Below are positions 62,555 to 64,000 of a stretch of DNA of 64,000 nucleotides, in pieces. Numbering within the stretch: position 1 is the first letter of the stretch; every line of letters starts with the position of its first letter. The position numbers were made by a program, and so were the translations under genes. The notes beneath the pieces were generated by a model. It did no database searches. It had not been told where the DNA came from and was given only the letters and a program-made list of their open reading frames with translations. Origin of the DNA: JADJPO01 sp046330955 (GTDB taxonomy: Bacteria > Actinomycetota > Actinomycetes > Actinomycetales > Kineosporiaceae); the NCBI GenBank assembly GCA_046330955.1, contig JAXLRT010000006.1, forward strand, positions 1 through 64,000, written 5' to 3'.

Positions 62555-63625
62555 TCACCGCGGCTCGGGGCGAATGATCCGCTGGTCGGTGACGATGCCG
62601 GTGATCAGGTCGGCGGGCGTGACGTCGAAGGCCGGGTTGAGGGCGGTCGCGCCGTCCGGGGCGATGCGGACGCCGTGCAGCGCCACCACCTCGTCGCGGC
62701 CGCGGTCCTCGATGACGATCGCGGCGCCGTCCGGGGTGGTGGCGTCGAGCGTGGTCTCGGGCGCCACCACGAAGAACGGCACCGGCCCGCCATCCGCGTC
62801 GGGGCGGGCATACCGGGCAGCCAGGGCCAGGGCGAAGGTGCCGACCTTGTTGGCGGTGTCGCCGTTCGCCGCGATCCGGTCGGCCCCGACCAGCACGGCG
62901 TCCACCAGGCCACGCGCGACCAGCGAGGCCGCGGCGGCGTCCACGATCAGGTCGAACGGGACGCCGAGCCGGCTCAGTTCCCATGCCGTCAGCCGCGCGC
63001 CCTGGAGCAGCGGCCGGGTCTCGCAGGCGATCACCCGCTCGAGCCGGCCGTCACGCCACACCTGCTCGGCCACCGCGAGCGCGGTGCCGTGCTCGACCGC
63101 CGCGAGGGCACCGGTGTTGCAGATGGTCAGCAGGCGCAGCGACCGGTCGGGCAACACCCGGTAGAGCTCGTCGGCGCCCCGGCGTGCCATGGCCGTCGAG
63201 GCCGCGATCTCGGCGTCCCGCAACCCCAGCGCGACCGCGAGCACCGCCGCCTCGCGCTCCGGTCCGGCGGCCGTTCGTTCGATCGCGGACGCCGCGAGGT
63301 CGACGCCCCGGGCCAGGTTCACCGCCGTGGGTCGAGCGGTGCGCAGCCGGGTGATCGCCTCGGCCGCGCCGTCCGGGGGCAGGGTCCGGACGGCGAGCGC
63401 CACGCCCAGCGCGCCGGCCACCCCCAGCGCCGGAGCTCCCCGCACCGCCAACCGCCTGATGGCCTCGATCAACTGATCCACCCCGGTCACGTCGAGGAAG
63501 ATCAGCTCGTGGGGCAGCCGGGTCTGGTCCAGCAGCCGGATGCACCCATCCGACACGCCACCGGCAGGGTCCCAGTCGATCGGCCGGATGCTGCCGAGCG
63601 GGGCCTGCGAAACCGGGCGACTCAT
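62555..63625 (-). CDS. mtnA: S-methyl-5-thioribose-1-phosphate isomerase
   Basis: Isomerises methylthioribose-1-phosphate to methylthioribulose-1-phosphate in methionine salvage. The 356-residue product has AVRGAPALGVAGALGVALA, TICNTGALAA, ACETRPLLQGARLTAWEL with the catalytic Cys, and GADRIAANGDTANKVGTFALA with the catalytic Asp. No other salvage gene is nearby. Confidence 0.95.
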   Translation of the reverse strand: MSRPVSQAPLGSIRPIDWDPAGGVSDGCIRLLDQTRLPHELIFLDVTGVDQLIEAIRRLAVRGAPALGVAGALGVALAVRTLPPDGAAEAITRLRTARPTAVNLARGVDLAASAIERTAAGPEREAAVLAVALGLRDAEIAASTAMARRGADELYRVLPDRSLRLLTICNTGALAAVEHGTALAVAEQVWRDGRLERVIACETRPLLQGARLTAWELSRLGVPFDLIVDAAAASLVARGLVDAVLVGADRIAANGDTANKVGTFALALAARYARPDADGGPVPFFVVAPETTLDATTPDGAAIVIEDRGRDEVVALHGVRIAPDGATALNPAFDVTPADLITGIVTDQRIIRPEPR

Positions 63626-63747
63626 GGCGAGAACCTACCTCCCGGATGCCCGGTCGATTTGGCCCGATTCGGCCCGCTGGTCGCGCAACCCGTGAACTCA
63701 CCGCGCGCCTTCGAATGATCCGCCTCGGCCGCGGTGATACTGCGGGG

Positions 63748-64000
63748 ATGGGGCATGACGGCACGGTGATCACCGACGACGCGGTGGTCGCGGACGCCGT
63801 GGCCACCTCCCGCCCGGTGAAGGACGGCCGCCCCGCCACCTCGGCCCCGGCCCGCACCGAGGTCGGACCCCCTCGGCGTCCCGCGGCGCGCCCGGCCAAA
63901 CCGCGTCCCACCACCGAGCCGATGCGCCGTCCGGACGCCCTGCCGGTGCGCCAGCGCGTCGTCCGCGCCGTGTTCCTGATCCTGCTGACCCTGGTGGTGC
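63748..64000 (+). CDS. Partial membrane protein, cut by window end
   Basis: From ATG 63748 the frame stays open to the window edge (84 codons). The first about 65 residues are Pro/Arg/Ala-rich and disordered-looking, followed by a membrane helix (RAVFLILLTLVV). A bitopic envelope protein such as a penicillin-binding or cell-division protein would fit, but nothing diagnostic is visible. It is divergent from mtnA. Confidence 0.55.
   Translation, partial: MGHDGTVITDDAVVADAVATSRPVKDGRPATSAPARTEVGPPRRPAARPAKPRPTTEPMRRPDALPVRQRVVRAVFLILLTLVV

Overview
The window is very GC-rich and densely coded, and its gene content points to a member of the Actinomycetota. Markers are an acyl-CoA carboxylase epsilon subunit beside a carboxylase beta subunit, an LCP-family cell-wall protein, GtrA, a class F-type sortase, a PH-domain/adenylate cyclase pair, an F420-type luciferase-like oxidoreductase, many GTG starts and ATGA/GTGA overlaps. 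Genus cannot be assigned from sequence alone. No rRNA or tRNA gene was recognised.

Region 1 (1-8127) is a formate-oxidation block. It holds a partial fdhD (minus strand), a small zinc-ribbon gene, a lipoprotein, a LysR regulator and an overlapping operon fdsG-fdsB-fdsA-fdsD for a soluble NAD-dependent molybdenum formate dehydrogenase with a catalytic cysteine. The gap between the regulator and fdsG carries short tandem repeats that look like regulator sites.

Region 2 (8225-17706) holds ordinary genes: a secreted protein, a YdeI/DUF1905 protein, a VOC protein, a Nudix hydrolase, a PadR regulator with its membrane partner, an MprF-like lysyltransferase, an FG-GAP lipoprotein, a CopC-like protein and a Gfo/Idh/MocA oxidoreductase. 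Several convergent gene pairs are separated by long-stem inverted repeats.

Region 3 (17840-36072) is a defence island. A type I-E CRISPR-Cas locus reads on the minus strand: cas3-cse1-cse2-cas7-cas5-cas6e-cas1-cas2, then the array. I count 80 repeats and 79 spacers. An intact IS21-family element (21920-24597, 6-bp target duplication CTGGAG) lies inside one spacer and splits the array into 13 leader-proximal and 67 leader-distal repeats. Removing the element and one copy of the duplication restores a spacer of exactly 33 nt. Upstream of cas3 is a degenerate repeat-spacer-repeat unit (34747-34837) whose hairpins are kept, partly by compensatory changes. Next to it is a divergent gene for a DUF3800/RNase H-like protein of unknown function. 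The island ends in a truncated fic toxin fragment beside an intact VbhA-like antitoxin gene and a 25-bp inverted repeat.

Region 4 (36244-64000) is mostly housekeeping: accE-accD, birA, a 2OG-Fe(II) oxygenase, PH-domain protein, adenylate cyclase, enoyl-CoA hydratase, PAP2 phosphatase, diacylglycerol kinase, DUF1206, anti-sigma factor, a sigma factor interrupted by an in-frame TAG, sortase, DUF4397 protein, GtrA, purK-purE, LCP protein, galE, UDP-glucose dehydrogenase, LLM oxidoreductase, an ABC exporter, acyl-CoA dehydrogenase, EcsC protein and mtnA. It has one intact VapBC-type toxin-antitoxin pair with a palindromic operator over its start, and one decayed VapBC pair.

The observations most worth following are the pseudo-CRISPR unit beside cas3, the IS21 split of the array with spacer reconstruction, the uncharacterised divergent gene, the sigma factor nonsense codon and the orphaned Fic antitoxin.
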